A program made the position numbers and the translations under genes. Below, one piece after another: positions 52,019 to 63,449 of a stretch of DNA of 64,000 bases. The notes below the pieces were generated by a model that saw nothing but the letters and a program-made list of their open reading frames with translations, was not told the origin of the DNA and did not search any database. Source of the stretch: Tessaracoccus lacteus (GTDB lineage Bacteria; Actinomycetota; Actinomycetes; Propionibacteriales; Propionibacteriaceae); the NCBI RefSeq assembly GCF_029917005.1, contig NZ_CP123967.1, forward strand, positions 1,612,001-1,676,000, read 5' to 3'. Numbering within the stretch: the first letter of the stretch is position 1; each line of letters opens with the position of its first letter.

Positions 52019-53091
52019 CAGCGGGCCTCGGCGATCACGGCGCTGCCGACGACCCGGTCGCCGTCGTAGAGCACGACGCTCTGGCCGGGAGCGACCCCGG
52101 AGGCGGGCGCGTCGAGGGCCACGACGAGCCCGTCGCCGACCGCTTCGATGGTGGCGTCCTGCGGCGCGCCGTGCGCGCGGTACTGCGCCTGGCCGCGCCA
52201 GGGGCCGACGACCGGGGCTCCGGTCCAGGTGACCCGGATGCCTGTCAGCGTGTCGACGGCCAGCTCCCCCCGCGACCCCACCACGACGGTGCGGCTGGCG
52301 GGCTCGATGCTGAGCACGTAGCGCGGTTCGCCCGTCGGGGCCGGCACCCGCAGGTCGAGCCCCTTGCGCTGGCCGACGGTGTAGTTGTGCGTCCCGGCGT
52401 GGGAGCCCAGCACGGCCCCCGCCCTGTCGACGATCTCCCCGGGGGCGTCGTCGAGGTGACGGGACAGGAACCCCTGCGTGTCCCCGTCCGCGATGAAGCA
52501 GATGTCGTGGCTGTCCGGCTTCTTCGCGACCCCGAACCCGAGGGCGCGGGCCTCCTCTCGGACCACGGGCTTCTCGACGTCGAACAGCGGGAACAGGCAC
52601 CGGGACAGCTGCGCCTGCGTCAGCATGCCCAGCACGTAGGACTGGTCCTTGGCGGCATCGGCGGCGCGGTGCAGCGTGACGGCGCCGTCGGCGGACCGGC
52701 GGAGGTCGGCGTAGTGGCCCGTGGCCACAGCGTCGAACCCGAGCGCGATGCCCCGGTCCAGCACCGCGGCGAACTTGATCTTCTCGTTGCACCTCAGGCA
52801 GGGGTTGGGGGTCCGGCCGGCGCGGTACTCGTCGATGAAGTCCTCGACGACGGCCTCGTGGAACTCCTCGGCGAAGTCCCACACGTAGAACGGGATGTCC
52901 AGCTTGTCGGCGACGCGGCGGGCGTCGTGGGAGTCCTCCAGGGAGCAGCAGCCGCGCGCGCCCGAGCGGTAGGAGGCGGGATTCTTCGAGAGCGCCAGGT
53001 GCACCCCCGTGACGTCGTGGCCCTCGGCCACGAGCCTGGCCGCCGCGACGGCGGAGTCGACCCCGCCGGACATCGCCACCAGCACCCTCAT
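52018..53091 (-). CDS. mnmA: tRNA-specific 2-thiouridylase
   Basis: The 357-residue enzyme adds sulfur to U34 of Lys, Glu and Gln tRNAs. The ATP pyrophosphatase loop SGGVDS, catalytic Cys in [12 protein letters not shown] and second Cys in SHDICFI, then GQRKGL are visible. GGAGG lies 7 nt before the ATG; an upstream in-frame ATG was rejected. It lies 34 nt downstream of the cysteine desulfurase gene, its likely sulfur donor. Confidence 0.96.
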   Translation of the reverse strand: MRVLVAMSGGVDSAVAAARLVAEGHDVTGVHLALSKNPASYRSGARGCCSLEDSHDARRVADKLDIPFYVWDFAEEFHEAVVEDFIDEYRAGRTPNPCLRCNEKIKFAAVLDRGIALGFDAVATGHYADLRRSADGAVTLHRAADAAKDQSYVLGMLTQAQLSRCLFPLFDVEKPVVREEARALGFGVAKKPDSHDICFIADGDTQGFLSRHLDDAPGEIVDRAGAVLGSHAGTHNYTVGQRKGLDLRVPAPTGEPRYVLSIEPASRTVVVGSRGELAVDTLTGIRVTWTGAPVVGPWRGQAQYRAHGAPQDATIEAVGDGLVVALDAPASGVAPGQSVVLYDGDRVVGSAVIAEAR

Positions 53092-53125
53092 CCGCGCCTC
53101 CTGACCCTGGATCCGGCGCACCAGT

Positions 53126-54247
53126 CTACGCGCCGCGCCCGAAGGCCCCGCGCGCCCGATCCAGCGCCTGCGGCAGCGCGACCTCCAAGGCTTCGACGTC
53201 CGCCCCCGTCGAAGTGTGGCCGAGCGAGAAGCGCAGCGAGCTCGTGGCGTCCTCGAGGCTGCGACCCATCGCGAGCAGCACCTCGCTCGGCTGGTGCACC
53301 CCCGCTCGGCACGCGGACCCGACGGAGGCGTACACCCCGAGCTGGTCGAGCAGGAACAGCACGTCGTCGGCTCGGACGCCGTCGAACGTGGCGTTCACGA
53401 TGTGTGGCGCGCCGCCTTCGCGGCTGTTGAGCCGCGCCCCGAGCCCGACGACGAGCGCGACGATGCGGTCCCGCAGGTCGACGAGCCGGCCCGCTTCGGT
53501 GGCGAGCTCGTCGACGGCGAGGCTCGCGGCGCGCGCGAAGGCCGCCGCCAGCGCGACGGGGCTCGTGCCGGACCGCACTCCCCGCTCCTGTCCGCCGCCG
53601 AGCCCGACCGCAGCGGGCGTCGTCTCCCTGCGCGCCAGCAGGGCGCCGATGCCGACGGGCCCGCCGACCTTGTGGGCGCTCAGGCTCATCAGGTCGAGTC
53701 CGCTCGCGGCGAAGTCCACGGGCACGTGGCCGAGCGCCTGCACGGCGTCGCTGTGCAGCCAGGTGTCCCGCGCCAGCGAGCGGACGGCGGCAAGCGGCTG
53801 CACGACGCCGGTCTCGTTGTTGACCCACTGCACGCTGACCAGCCCGACCGACGCGTCGACCAGCGTCGCCGCGCGATCGAGGTCGACGAGCCCGTCGCCG
53901 TCCACCGGGAGCACCTCGGCCCCGCGCGCCACGGCGTCCGCGACGGCCGGGTGCTCGACGGCAGACACCAAGCAGCGGGGCAACCCGGCGTCGCGGCGGG
54001 CGGCCCAGCCGCCAAGGACCGCGATGGTGTCCGCCTCGGACCCTCCCGAGGTGAGGATGACCTCGCTCGGGTGCGCCCCGACGGCGGCCGCCAGCTCCTC
54101 GCGGGCCTCCTCCAGTGCCGCGCGGGCCCGCTGTCCAGACCGGTGCAGGGAGGAGGCATTGCCCACGATCCGCGAGGCTTCGACGAAGGCCTCCAATGCC
54201 TCTGGGCGCAGGGGTGACGTCGCGGCATGGTCGAGGAACACGGACAT
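53126..54247 (-). CDS. Cysteine desulfurase (IscS/NifS-like)
   Basis: The 373-residue PLP enzyme moves sulfur from cysteine to an active-site Cys and on to acceptors. [15 protein letters not shown], the EHPAV His, the PLP Lys in [10 protein letters not shown] and the persulfide Cys in [14 protein letters not shown] are present. With mnmA directly downstream, its product likely supplies tRNA thiolation. The ATG is 6 nt after TAAGTT on the minus strand, a probable leaderless start. Confidence 0.94.
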   Translation of the reverse strand: MSVFLDHAATSPLRPEALEAFVEASRIVGNASSLHRSGQRARAALEEAREELAAAVGAHPSEVILTSGGSEADTIAVLGGWAARRDAGLPRCLVSAVEHPAVADAVARGAEVLPVDGDGLVDLDRAATLVDASVGLVSVQWVNNETGVVQPLAAVRSLARDTWLHSDAVQALGHVPVDFAASGLDLMSLSAHKVGGPVGIGALLARRETTPAAVGLGGGQERGVRSGTSPVALAAAFARAASLAVDELATEAGRLVDLRDRIVALVVGLGARLNSREGGAPHIVNATFDGVRADDVLFLLDQLGVYASVGSACRAGVHQPSEVLLAMGRSLEDATSSLRFSLGHTSTGADVEALEVALPQALDRARGAFGRGA

Positions 54248-54253
54248 GTGTGC

Positions 54254-54259
54254 AACTTA
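54254..54259 (-). promoter_or_regulatory. -10 hexamer for a leaderless start at 54247
   Basis: On the minus strand TAAGTT, 6 nt, ATG. It lies in the divergent gap before glgX. Confidence 0.58.
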
Positions 54260-54349
54260 TCCGACGCGCCAGTTGACACCCGGGTTAACGTTCACATCGT
54301 CGGCAATGACAGTATTGGTTGCGGCAACCTACGGACAGAAAGCCAGCTG

Positions 54350-56488
54350 ATGACTCCTGCCCCGCTCCCCGCGACCGACGCTCTCGGCGCCACGATCACC
54401 GGGACCGGCACCCGCTTCGGTCTCTGGGCGCCGCGCGCAGCCCGGGTGGAGCTGGCCCTCGTCGACTCCCGTAACCGGGAGCGGCGGGTCCCCATGGAGG
54501 TCGACGGGAACGGGGTCTGGACCGTCGAGGTGCCCGGCGTCGGCGCGGAGCAGCTCTACGGGTACCGGGTGTTCGGCACCTGGAACCCCAACGGCGGCGA
54601 CCGCTTCAACCCGCACCAGCTGCTGCTCGACCCCTACGCCCGCGCCATCAGCGGCGGCGTCGACTTCCGGGGCCCCATCCGCGACCACGTCCCCGGCCAC
54701 CCCGGCACCATGTCGACGCTGGACTCGCTCGGCTCCGTCCCGCTGTCGGTCGTCGTCGCAGGCACCCCGGCGCCGACGCCCGTGGCCCAGCGACGGGACC
54801 TGTCGCAGACCATCATCTACGAGACCCACCTGCGGGGATTCACGAAGCTCCACCCCCAGGTCCCCCACGAGCTGCGCGGCACCTACCTCGGCATGGCGCA
54901 CCCGAGCGTGATCGACTACCTCGTCGACCTCGGCATCACCGCCGTCGAGTTCCTGCCGCTGCACCACTTCGTGTCGGAACCCTTCATCGCCGAGAAGGGC
55001 CTGCGCAACTACTGGGGCTACAACACGCTCGGCTTCTTCGCCCCGCACGCCCTGTACGCGACGCGCGGCACCGTCGGACGCCAGGTCGACGAGTTCAAGC
55101 AGATGGTCTCGGCCCTGCACGAGGCCGGCATCGAGGTCATCCTCGACGTGGTCTACAACCACACCGCAGAGGGCGGCTCCGACGGGCCGACGCTGTCCAT
55201 GCGTGGCATAGACGACGCCGCCTATTACCGCCTCACGGACAACGGGCGCGACGACTACGACGTCACCGGCTGCGGCAACTCCCTCGACACCTCAACGCCG
55301 ATGGTGCGCGCGATGGTGCTCGACTCCATGCGGTACTGGGTCACGGAGATGGGCGTCGACGGCTTCCGATTCGACCTGGCCACGACGCTGGTGCGCAACA
55401 GGAAGCACCACGTCGACCAGCACCATGCCATCAAGCGACTCATTTCCGCCGACCCGACGTTCGACGACATCAAGATCATCGTCGAGCCATGGGACATCGG
55501 GCCGTTCGGGTACCAGGTCGGCGCGTGGGGCGCCGGCTGGCACGAGTGGAACGACCGGTTCCGTGACCTGGTGCGCGACTACTGGCGCGGCGCCGTCCAC
55601 GGTGTCCAGGAGCTCGCGACCCGGCTCGCCGGCTCCCCCGACCTCTTCGACGCCCCCGGCCGCTGCCCGCAGTCGAGCATCAACTTCATCACGGCGCACG
55701 ACGGGTTCACGATGCGTGACCTCGTCAGCTACGACGTCAAGCACAACCTCGCCAACGGCGAGTCGAACCGCGACGGCACCGACAACAACCGCTCCTGGAA
55801 CCACGGCTGGGAGGGCGAGACCCCCGACGAGGAGATCAACGCGGTCCGGCGCCGCCAGGTGCTGAACCTGATGGCAACGCAGCTGCTCGCCATCGGCACG
55901 CCCATGCTGACCGCCGGCGACGAGTTCGGACGCACGCAGCAGGGCAACAACAACGCCTACTGCCAGGACTCGCCCATCAGCTGGGTCGACTGGAACATCT
56001 CGCCCGAGTGGCGCAGGGTGCACGACAAGGTGCGCTCGCTGATCGCCATCCGCCAGGCCTACAGCGTCTTCCAGCCGACCGACTTCGCCTATCACAACGA
56101 GATCCTCAGCCCCCAGGGCGAGAACCTGCACCGGGTCGACATGACGTGGATGAACGGCAAGGGCGGGCAGATGACCGAGATCGACTGGCACGACGGATCC
56201 CGCCGCCTGCTCGGCATGTACGTGTCGAACGAGCACGAGGCGTTCCTCACCTGGTTCAACTCCGGTGCCCACGACGTCAGGCTCCAGCTGCCGGAACTGC
56301 CCTGGGGTCGCAGCTACCGGGTGGTGTGGCACAGCGGGGACGACGGCGAACTGCCCGACGTCCTGCTGCCCGCCGGGGCGAAGCTCACCCTGCCGGGCCG
56401 CACCGTCGCGGTGATGCGCGCCGAGGTGCCGACGAGCTCGCTGGAACTGCTCACCTGGGAGCGGGAGGCCTCGGCCGGGGAGCCCTGA
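54350..56488 (+). CDS. glgX: Glycogen debranching enzyme
   Basis: The 712-residue isoamylase-type GH13 enzyme cuts alpha-1,6 branches of glycogen. It has an N-terminal CBM48-like domain (about residues 10-110). The catalytic set is GVDGFRFDLA (Asp nucleophile), IIVEPWDIG (Glu acid) and FITAHDGFT (Asp), plus VVYNHTAEG. The length matches the family. It is the first gene of the glucan cluster, and a divergent promoter gap separates it from the cysteine desulfurase gene. Confidence 0.95.
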   Translation: MTPAPLPATDALGATITGTGTRFGLWAPRAARVELALVDSRNRERRVPMEVDGNGVWTVEVPGVGAEQLYGYRVFGTWNPNGGDRFNPHQLLLDPYARAISGGVDFRGPIRDHVPGHPGTMSTLDSLGSVPLSVVVAGTPAPTPVAQRRDLSQTIIYETHLRGFTKLHPQVPHELRGTYLGMAHPSVIDYLVDLGITAVEFLPLHHFVSEPFIAEKGLRNYWGYNTLGFFAPHALYATRGTVGRQVDEFKQMVSALHEAGIEVILDVVYNHTAEGGSDGPTLSMRGIDDAAYYRLTDNGRDDYDVTGCGNSLDTSTPMVRAMVLDSMRYWVTEMGVDGFRFDLATTLVRNRKHHVDQHHAIKRLISADPTFDDIKIIVEPWDIGPFGYQVGAWGAGWHEWNDRFRDLVRDYWRGAVHGVQELATRLAGSPDLFDAPGRCPQSSINFITAHDGFTMRDLVSYDVKHNLANGESNRDGTDNNRSWNHGWEGETPDEEINAVRRRQVLNLMATQLLAIGTPMLTAGDEFGRTQQGNNNAYCQDSPISWVDWNISPEWRRVHDKVRSLIAIRQAYSVFQPTDFAYHNEILSPQGENLHRVDMTWMNGKGGQMTEIDWHDGSRRLLGMYVSNEHEAFLTWFNSGAHDVRLQLPELPWGRSYRVVWHSGDDGELPDVLLPAGAKLTLPGRTVAVMRAEVPTSSLELLTWEREASAGEP

Positions 56489-56540
56489 CGCGTCACCTGG
56501 ACACTCGACCAGACCCGAAGTAACGCGCGGGTCCATTGGC

Positions 56541-56546
56541 TAGGCT
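56541..56546 (+). promoter_or_regulatory. -10 hexamer for a leaderless start at 56554
   Basis: TAGGCT, 7 nt, GTG of glgE. Confidence 0.6.
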
Positions 56547-56553
56547 GTGCAGC

Positions 56554-58563
56554 GTGACAGACGAGTTTCCGGCCCGCGCCGCACGCCAGCGAATCATCCG
56601 TACCGAGGGTGGCCTCGGACGCATCCCCGTCACCGGTGTCACCCCCGTCCTGCAGGGCGGCGCGTACCCGGTCAAGGCCGTCGTCCACGAGCGCCTACTC
56701 ATCCAGGCCAACGTCTTCCGGGAGGGGCACGACGCCGTCAACGCGTCGGTCATCCTGACGGCTCCTGGCGGCACCCAGCGCCGCATCGACATGACCCAGG
56801 TCGAACCCCTCGGACTCGACATCTGGCAGGCGCACGTCCGGATGGCCGCCGAGGGCGACTGGACGTACCGCGTGGAGGGTTGGAGCGACCCCTGGGGCAC
56901 CTGGACCTACAACGCGACCAAGAAGCTCCCGGCCGGCGTCGACGTCGACCTCGTCTGCCTGGAGGGGCGCGACCTGCTCGAGCGCGCGGCCGCGCAGGCC
57001 GAGACGCTGCGGACCCCCGGCGCCGCCCACCTGCTGCGCGGCACGGCCGAGTCCGTCACGGCCGACGCCGACGTCAACGAGCTGCTCGAGCTGATCAGCT
57101 CCGCCCCCATCCGCCGCGCGATGGCCCGCTTCGGCCCGCGCGAACTGGTCTCCCCCACGCCCGACTACCCCATCCGCGTCGAGCGCCGCCGCGCGCTCTA
57201 CTCGTCCTGGTACGAGTTCTTCCCCCGCTCCCAGGGCGCGTGGCAGGGCGACGACGGCCAGTGGCACTCCGGCACGTTCGCCTCCTCGCACGAGCGCCTC
57301 GAGGCCGCCGCCGCCATGGGCTTCCACATCGTCTACCTGCCCCCGATCCACCCGATCGGCTCAGCATTCCGCAAGGGAAAGAACAATTCGCTGACCCCCT
57401 CACCGCAGGACCCTGGCTCCCCCTGGGCCATCGGCTCCCCCGAGGGCGGCCACGACGCGATCCACCCTGACCTCGGCGACTTCGACGACTTCGACGAGTT
57501 CGTCTCGAAGGCCCGCTCGCTCGGGCTGGAGGTGGCGCTCGACCTCGCGCTGCAGGCCTCCCCCGACCACCCGTGGGTCACCGAGCACCCCGAGTGGTTC
57601 ACGACGCGCCTCGACGGCACCATCGCCTACGCGGAGAACCCGCCGAAGAAGTACCAGGACATCTACCCCATCAACTTCGACAACGACCCCGTCGGGATCT
57701 ACCACGAGGTGCTGCGGATCGTCCGCTTCTGGATCGACCGTGGCGTGACGGTCTTCCGCGTCGACAACCCGCACACCAAGCCCGTCGAGTTCTGGGACTG
57801 GCTGCTGCAGCGCGTCCACGAGACCAACCCGGAGATCATCTTCCTCGCGGAGGCCTTCACGAAGCCGCAGATGATGTCGGCGCTCGGCACCGTCGGCTTC
57901 CAGCAGAGCTACACCTACTTCACCTGGCGCAACCTCAAGTGGGAGCTGACGGAGTACCTGACGGAACTCAGCGACGAGATGGCCTCGCACTACCGTCCGA
58001 ACTTCTTCGTCAACACCCCCGACATCAACCCCTTCTTCCTGCAGTCCGGGAACCCCGCCGCCTTCGCGATCCGCGCGATCCTCGCCGCGACCATGTCGCC
58101 GACGTGGGGCGTCTACTCCGGCTTCGAGCTGTTCGAGCACGAAGCGCTGGCGCCCGGCAAGGAGGAGTACCTCAACTCCGAGAAGTACGAGTACCGGCCG
58201 CGCGACTACGACGCCGAGCCGAACCTCAACGTGCTGATGGGGACGCTGAACCGCCTCCGGGAGGCCCACCCGGCGCTGCAGCAGCTCCGCGACGTGCACT
58301 TCCACCACGCTCCGCATGACAAGGTCATCGCGTTCTCCAAGTCGGACGGCGACGACGTCGTGCTCGTGGTCTGCTCGCTGGACCCGGACAACACCGTCGA
58401 GTCGAGCCTGAACCTCGACTTCGCCGCACTGGGGCTTCCCGGTGCACGTCAGGTGGCCGTCTTCGATGAGCTGAACCAGGAGCGCTACACCTGGGGCGAG
58501 GAGGCATTCGTCCGCCTCTACCCCGGTCGTCCCGCACACGTCCTGCATGTGACCGCGGAATGA
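56554..58563 (+). CDS. glgE: Alpha-1,4-glucan:maltose-1-phosphate maltosyltransferase
   Basis: The 669-residue GH13 enzyme extends alpha-glucans with maltose units from maltose-1-phosphate. The N-terminal domain (about 1-200) holds VTPVLQGGAYPVKAVVHER. The barrel carries SSWYEFFPRS, the nucleophile in FRVDNPHTKP, the acid in FLAEAFTKP and NTPDINPFFLQ, the GlgE-specific version of the third catalytic block. GTG at 56554 has no ribosome site but stands 7 nt from TAGGCT, so a leaderless start is likely. It overlaps the maltokinase gene by 4 bp. Confidence 0.96.
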   Translation: MTDEFPARAARQRIIRTEGGLGRIPVTGVTPVLQGGAYPVKAVVHERLLIQANVFREGHDAVNASVILTAPGGTQRRIDMTQVEPLGLDIWQAHVRMAAEGDWTYRVEGWSDPWGTWTYNATKKLPAGVDVDLVCLEGRDLLERAAAQAETLRTPGAAHLLRGTAESVTADADVNELLELISSAPIRRAMARFGPRELVSPTPDYPIRVERRRALYSSWYEFFPRSQGAWQGDDGQWHSGTFASSHERLEAAAAMGFHIVYLPPIHPIGSAFRKGKNNSLTPSPQDPGSPWAIGSPEGGHDAIHPDLGDFDDFDEFVSKARSLGLEVALDLALQASPDHPWVTEHPEWFTTRLDGTIAYAENPPKKYQDIYPINFDNDPVGIYHEVLRIVRFWIDRGVTVFRVDNPHTKPVEFWDWLLQRVHETNPEIIFLAEAFTKPQMMSALGTVGFQQSYTYFTWRNLKWELTEYLTELSDEMASHYRPNFFVNTPDINPFFLQSGNPAAFAIRAILAATMSPTWGVYSGFELFEHEALAPGKEEYLNSEKYEYRPRDYDAEPNLNVLMGTLNRLREAHPALQQLRDVHFHHAPHDKVIAFSKSDGDDVVLVVCSLDPDNTVESSLNLDFAALGLPGARQVAVFDELNQERYTWGEEAFVRLYPGRPAHVLHVTAE

Positions 58564-59731
58564 ACCACGACGACGTGACCTCCGCCCTGTTCGAGCTTGC
58601 CTCGACGCAGCGCTGGTTCTCAGGCCGCGCCGGCACTCCCGAGGGGGTCGAACTCGGAGACTGGGTCGTGCGTCCCGGTCCCGGCCCGGGTCTGCGCCCA
58701 GCGGTCCTCCTCGTCTCCTATCCCGACGGCCGCGTAGACCGGTTCCTCATTCCGCTGCGCATCAACCCCGACGGCAGCTTCGTCGACGCGTGCGACGAAG
58801 CGCTGATCCTGCTGGACGCGCTCCGCGCCGGCGCTCCCGGCTTCGAGGCGTACCGGCAGATCCCGGACGGGCTTGGCGCCCGCCGGTTCTCCGGCGAGCA
58901 GTCGAACACCACAGTGTTCTTCGGCACGGCCCTGCTGGCCAAGGTCTTCCGGCGCCTCGAGTCGGGTCGCAATGTCGATGTCGAACTGCACCGCGCGCTC
59001 GCCGGTACCGGAACCGTCGCTGAGCTCTACGGGACGTGGAGCGTCGGCGACACCGACCTCGCCGTGTTCCTCGAGTGCCTGCAGGACCCGACCGACGGCT
59101 TCGAGCTTGCGCGTCGCCACGCCGCAGCCCGGTCCGATTTCTCCGACCACGCACGGGAAGCAGGTCGCGCCCTGGCCCGGCTGCACGAGGCCCTTGCCGA
59201 ACGCCTCGGTACGGCCACGCTGTCGGGTGAGGAGCTCGCGGCGGCCTTCCGCGAACGCTTTGCCGACGTCGTCGAACAGCAGCCGGCTGTGGGTCCCTTC
59301 GCGGACGCGGCGGCAGCTGTTTTCGACGCCGTCCCCACGGGCGACCTGCCGGCGCAGCGGATCCACGGCGACTGTCACCTCGGACAGGTGCTCCTCACTC
59401 AGGGGCGCTGGGTCTACGTCGACTTCGAGGGAGAGCCCCTCAGACCGATGGCCGATCGACGGCTCCCCGACTCCCCGCTGCGCGACGTGGCGGGCATGCT
59501 CCGCTCCCTGCGCTACGCCTCGGTCATGGAGGAGGCACCCGACGGGTGGCTCACCGCTGCCCGCGACGCGTTCCTCACCGGCTACGGCCTCGACCCGGCC
59601 CGCCCTGATCCGGTGCTCGCCGCGTACGAGACGGACAAGGCCGGATACGAAGTGTCCTACGAGTCACGATTCCGCCCACACCTGGTGCGGGTGCCGATAG
59701 ATTTTCTGGCAGCACTTCCACAAAGGAGCTC

Positions 59732-59735
<4 letters not shown>
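58560..59735 (+). CDS. mak: Maltokinase-like protein (Mak/Pep2 type)
   Basis: The 391-residue kinase should phosphorylate maltose to maltose-1-phosphate for GlgE. FLIPLRINPDG and FSGEQSNTTVFF at the N-lobe, the catalytic loop QRIHGDCHLGQVLL and metal site YVDFEGEPLRP are typical. In many Actinobacteria it is fused or next to treS, which makes maltose from trehalose; treS is absent here. Overlaps of 4 bp on both sides (glgE and glgB) show tight coupling. Confidence 0.92.
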
Positions 59736-61629
<1,894 letters not shown>

Positions 61630-61633
<4 letters not shown>

Positions 61634-62406
61634 GCGACTTCAAGGTCGAGGTGGACATCGCCGACGGCGTGGGTCGGCTCCGCTGGGAACAGCAGAGCGT
61701 CGACGCCGAGACTCTGCAGCGCGCGGTCTCGCTCGCCGCGGACGACGCGATCATCGCCCATGACCTGCGGCGCCTGCAGGTGGAACTGCCCGACTGGGAC
61801 GTCACCGCCCGCACGGCGCTGCACCGCTGCGGATTCCGGCTCGAGGGACGTCTGCGGTCCGCCATCGAGCCGGAGCCGGGCATCTACCGGGATGTGCTGG
61901 TCTACTCCCGGCTGGCGGTCGACACCGTCTACGGCGAGCACGGGTTCTCCGGCATGCTCGACTCCATCCTGCCCACCAAGCGCCTCATCGCGCACGTCCT
62001 GTTCCGCGACGAGCAGGGCCGCGTGTTGCTCCTGGAGACCACATACAAACAGGACTGGGAGCTGCCTGGCGGCGTCGTGGAACGAGGCGAGTCGCCCAGG
62101 GCAGGCGCCGAGCGGGAGGTCGAGGAGGAGCTCGGCCTCGAGGTCGCGCTCGGCCAGCCGCTCATCGCGGACTGGATGCCGCCCTACCTCGGCTGGTCCG
62201 ACGCAGTGGAGTTCATCTTCGACGGCGGGGTCCTCGACGCCGTGACGGTCGCGACCATCGCCGCCTCCGACCACGAGATCCGAGACGTGCACTGGGTGGC
62301 GCCCCATGAGATAGGCGAGTTCGTCACGGAGCTGTCCTTCCGACGCATCACCTGGCTGCTGGAAGGCGGCCGGGGCTATTCGGAGGCCGGCTACCCCGTC
62401 ACCTGA
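61630..62406 (+). CDS. Nudix hydrolase with an N-terminal acetyltransferase-like segment
   Basis: The 258-residue protein has a complete Nudix box in its C-terminal part (GGVVERGESPRAGAEREVEE then ELGL; about residues 150-175). The first 100 residues (AADDAIIAHDLRRLQVELPD, then ALHRCGFRLEGRLRSAI and RDVLVYSRL) resemble the end of a GNAT acetyltransferase. The start GTG overlaps the glgB stop, so it belongs to the glucan operon; a nucleotide-sugar or similar substrate is possible. A hairpin terminator follows. Confidence 0.82.
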
Positions 62407-62417
62407 CGACATAAGAC

Positions 62418-62447
62418 GCCCGCCGGTGCCCTGAGGCGCCGGCGGGC
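62418..62447. terminator. Hairpin between convergent Nudix and thioredoxin-fold genes
   Basis: GCCCGCCGGTGCC and GGCGCCGGCGGGC form a 13-pair stem with one G-T pair and the loop CTGA. It lies 12 nt past the Nudix stop and 16 nt past the other. Confidence 0.8.
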
Positions 62448-62462
62448 ATTCCTGTGTCCGGA

Positions 62463-63362
62463 TCAGAACAGGACGGTCGCGAGCCGGCGGCGCGCCTTGA
62501 GCACGACCGGCTCCGTGCGCCCGACGACCTCGAACAGCTCGAGCAGCCGGACCCTGATGGTGTCCTTCTCCTCTGGGCCGACCTCGGCCGCCAGCCCGAG
62601 CAGCCGGTCGAAGGCCTCCTCGTAGCGGCCGTTGATGACCTCGAGGTCGGCGGCGTCGAGCTGCGCGGGCACGTCGCCCGGCCCGGCGGCGGCCTTCTCG
62701 ACGATGCCCTGCGCGTCGAAGCCAAGGCTGCGGTTCAGGAGCGCCGCCTGCGCCCGGCCCGCGATGACCTCGGCGTCGTGCGGGGTCTGGGCCAGCAGCG
62801 TGTCGAACTCCGCCAGCGCTGCCGCAAAGTCGCCGGCCTCGAGGGCCGCATCCGCTTTCGCGAAGCGCGGGTCTGCCACCGGAGCAGCTTCGCCCTCGGG
62901 CCCGGCCGGGCCGTCGACCGGCGTCGCCCGCCCTGTCAGGCCGTTCCCGACGGCCACCTGCGCGACCTGGTCAAGCACCTGGGCGATCTCCTCGCGGGTC
63001 TTGGTGCCCTGGAACAGCGGCGCCAGCTGGCCCCCGATGACAGCGACGACCGTCGGGACGGCCTGCACCCCGAACCCCTGGGCCAGGCGCGGCTCCGCGT
63101 CGACGTCGACGCGGCCGAGCAGGAAGCGGCCGTCGGCCTCGTTGACCAGCTCCGCGAGCGCGGCCGACGTGGCCTGCCCCGCCTGGTCACGCGACGAGTG
63201 GAACTCGACGATCACGGGATGCTGCATCGAGCGCGCCGCGACTGCCTGGAACTCGACCTCCGTCAGCGGCATCACGTAGTTGGCGCCGGAGTGCTGCCCT
63301 GCGGCGGTGGAGAGCGTGGAAAGGTCGACGGCCCCGGGACGTGAGAAGTTGGCTTGCGTCAT
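62463..63362 (-). CDS. CnoX/YbbN-like thioredoxin-fold and TPR protein without CxxC
   Basis: The 299-residue protein has a thioredoxin fold at about 25-135 (HPVIVEFHSS, then QGFGVQAVPTVVAVIGG with the cis-Pro) followed by a helical TPR-like domain (about 165-299), as in E. coli CnoX. The active-site position reads FHSSRDQAGQA: no cysteine is present, so it is not a redox enzyme and may act as a holdase. The ATG is 7 nt after CAGAAT, a near-consensus -10. Confidence 0.88.
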   Translation of the reverse strand: MTQANFSRPGAVDLSTLSTAAGQHSGANYVMPLTEVEFQAVAARSMQHPVIVEFHSSRDQAGQATSAALAELVNEADGRFLLGRVDVDAEPRLAQGFGVQAVPTVVAVIGGQLAPLFQGTKTREEIAQVLDQVAQVAVGNGLTGRATPVDGPAGPEGEAAPVADPRFAKADAALEAGDFAAALAEFDTLLAQTPHDAEVIAGRAQAALLNRSLGFDAQGIVEKAAAGPGDVPAQLDAADLEVINGRYEEAFDRLLGLAAEVGPEEKDTIRVRLLELFEVVGRTEPVVLKARRRLATVLF

Positions 63363-63437
63363 GGTCCCTATTCTGGCCGCCGCGTCGGCACCCTTCAAAC
63401 ACGGGCCGTTACCTTCCCGCACGAGGAGAGTCGCCAC

Positions 63438-63443
63438 TAGGAT
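63438..63443 (+). promoter_or_regulatory. -10 hexamer for a leaderless start at 63450
   Basis: TAGGAT, 6 nt, ATG. Confidence 0.58.
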
Positions 63444-63449
63444 CGCTGC

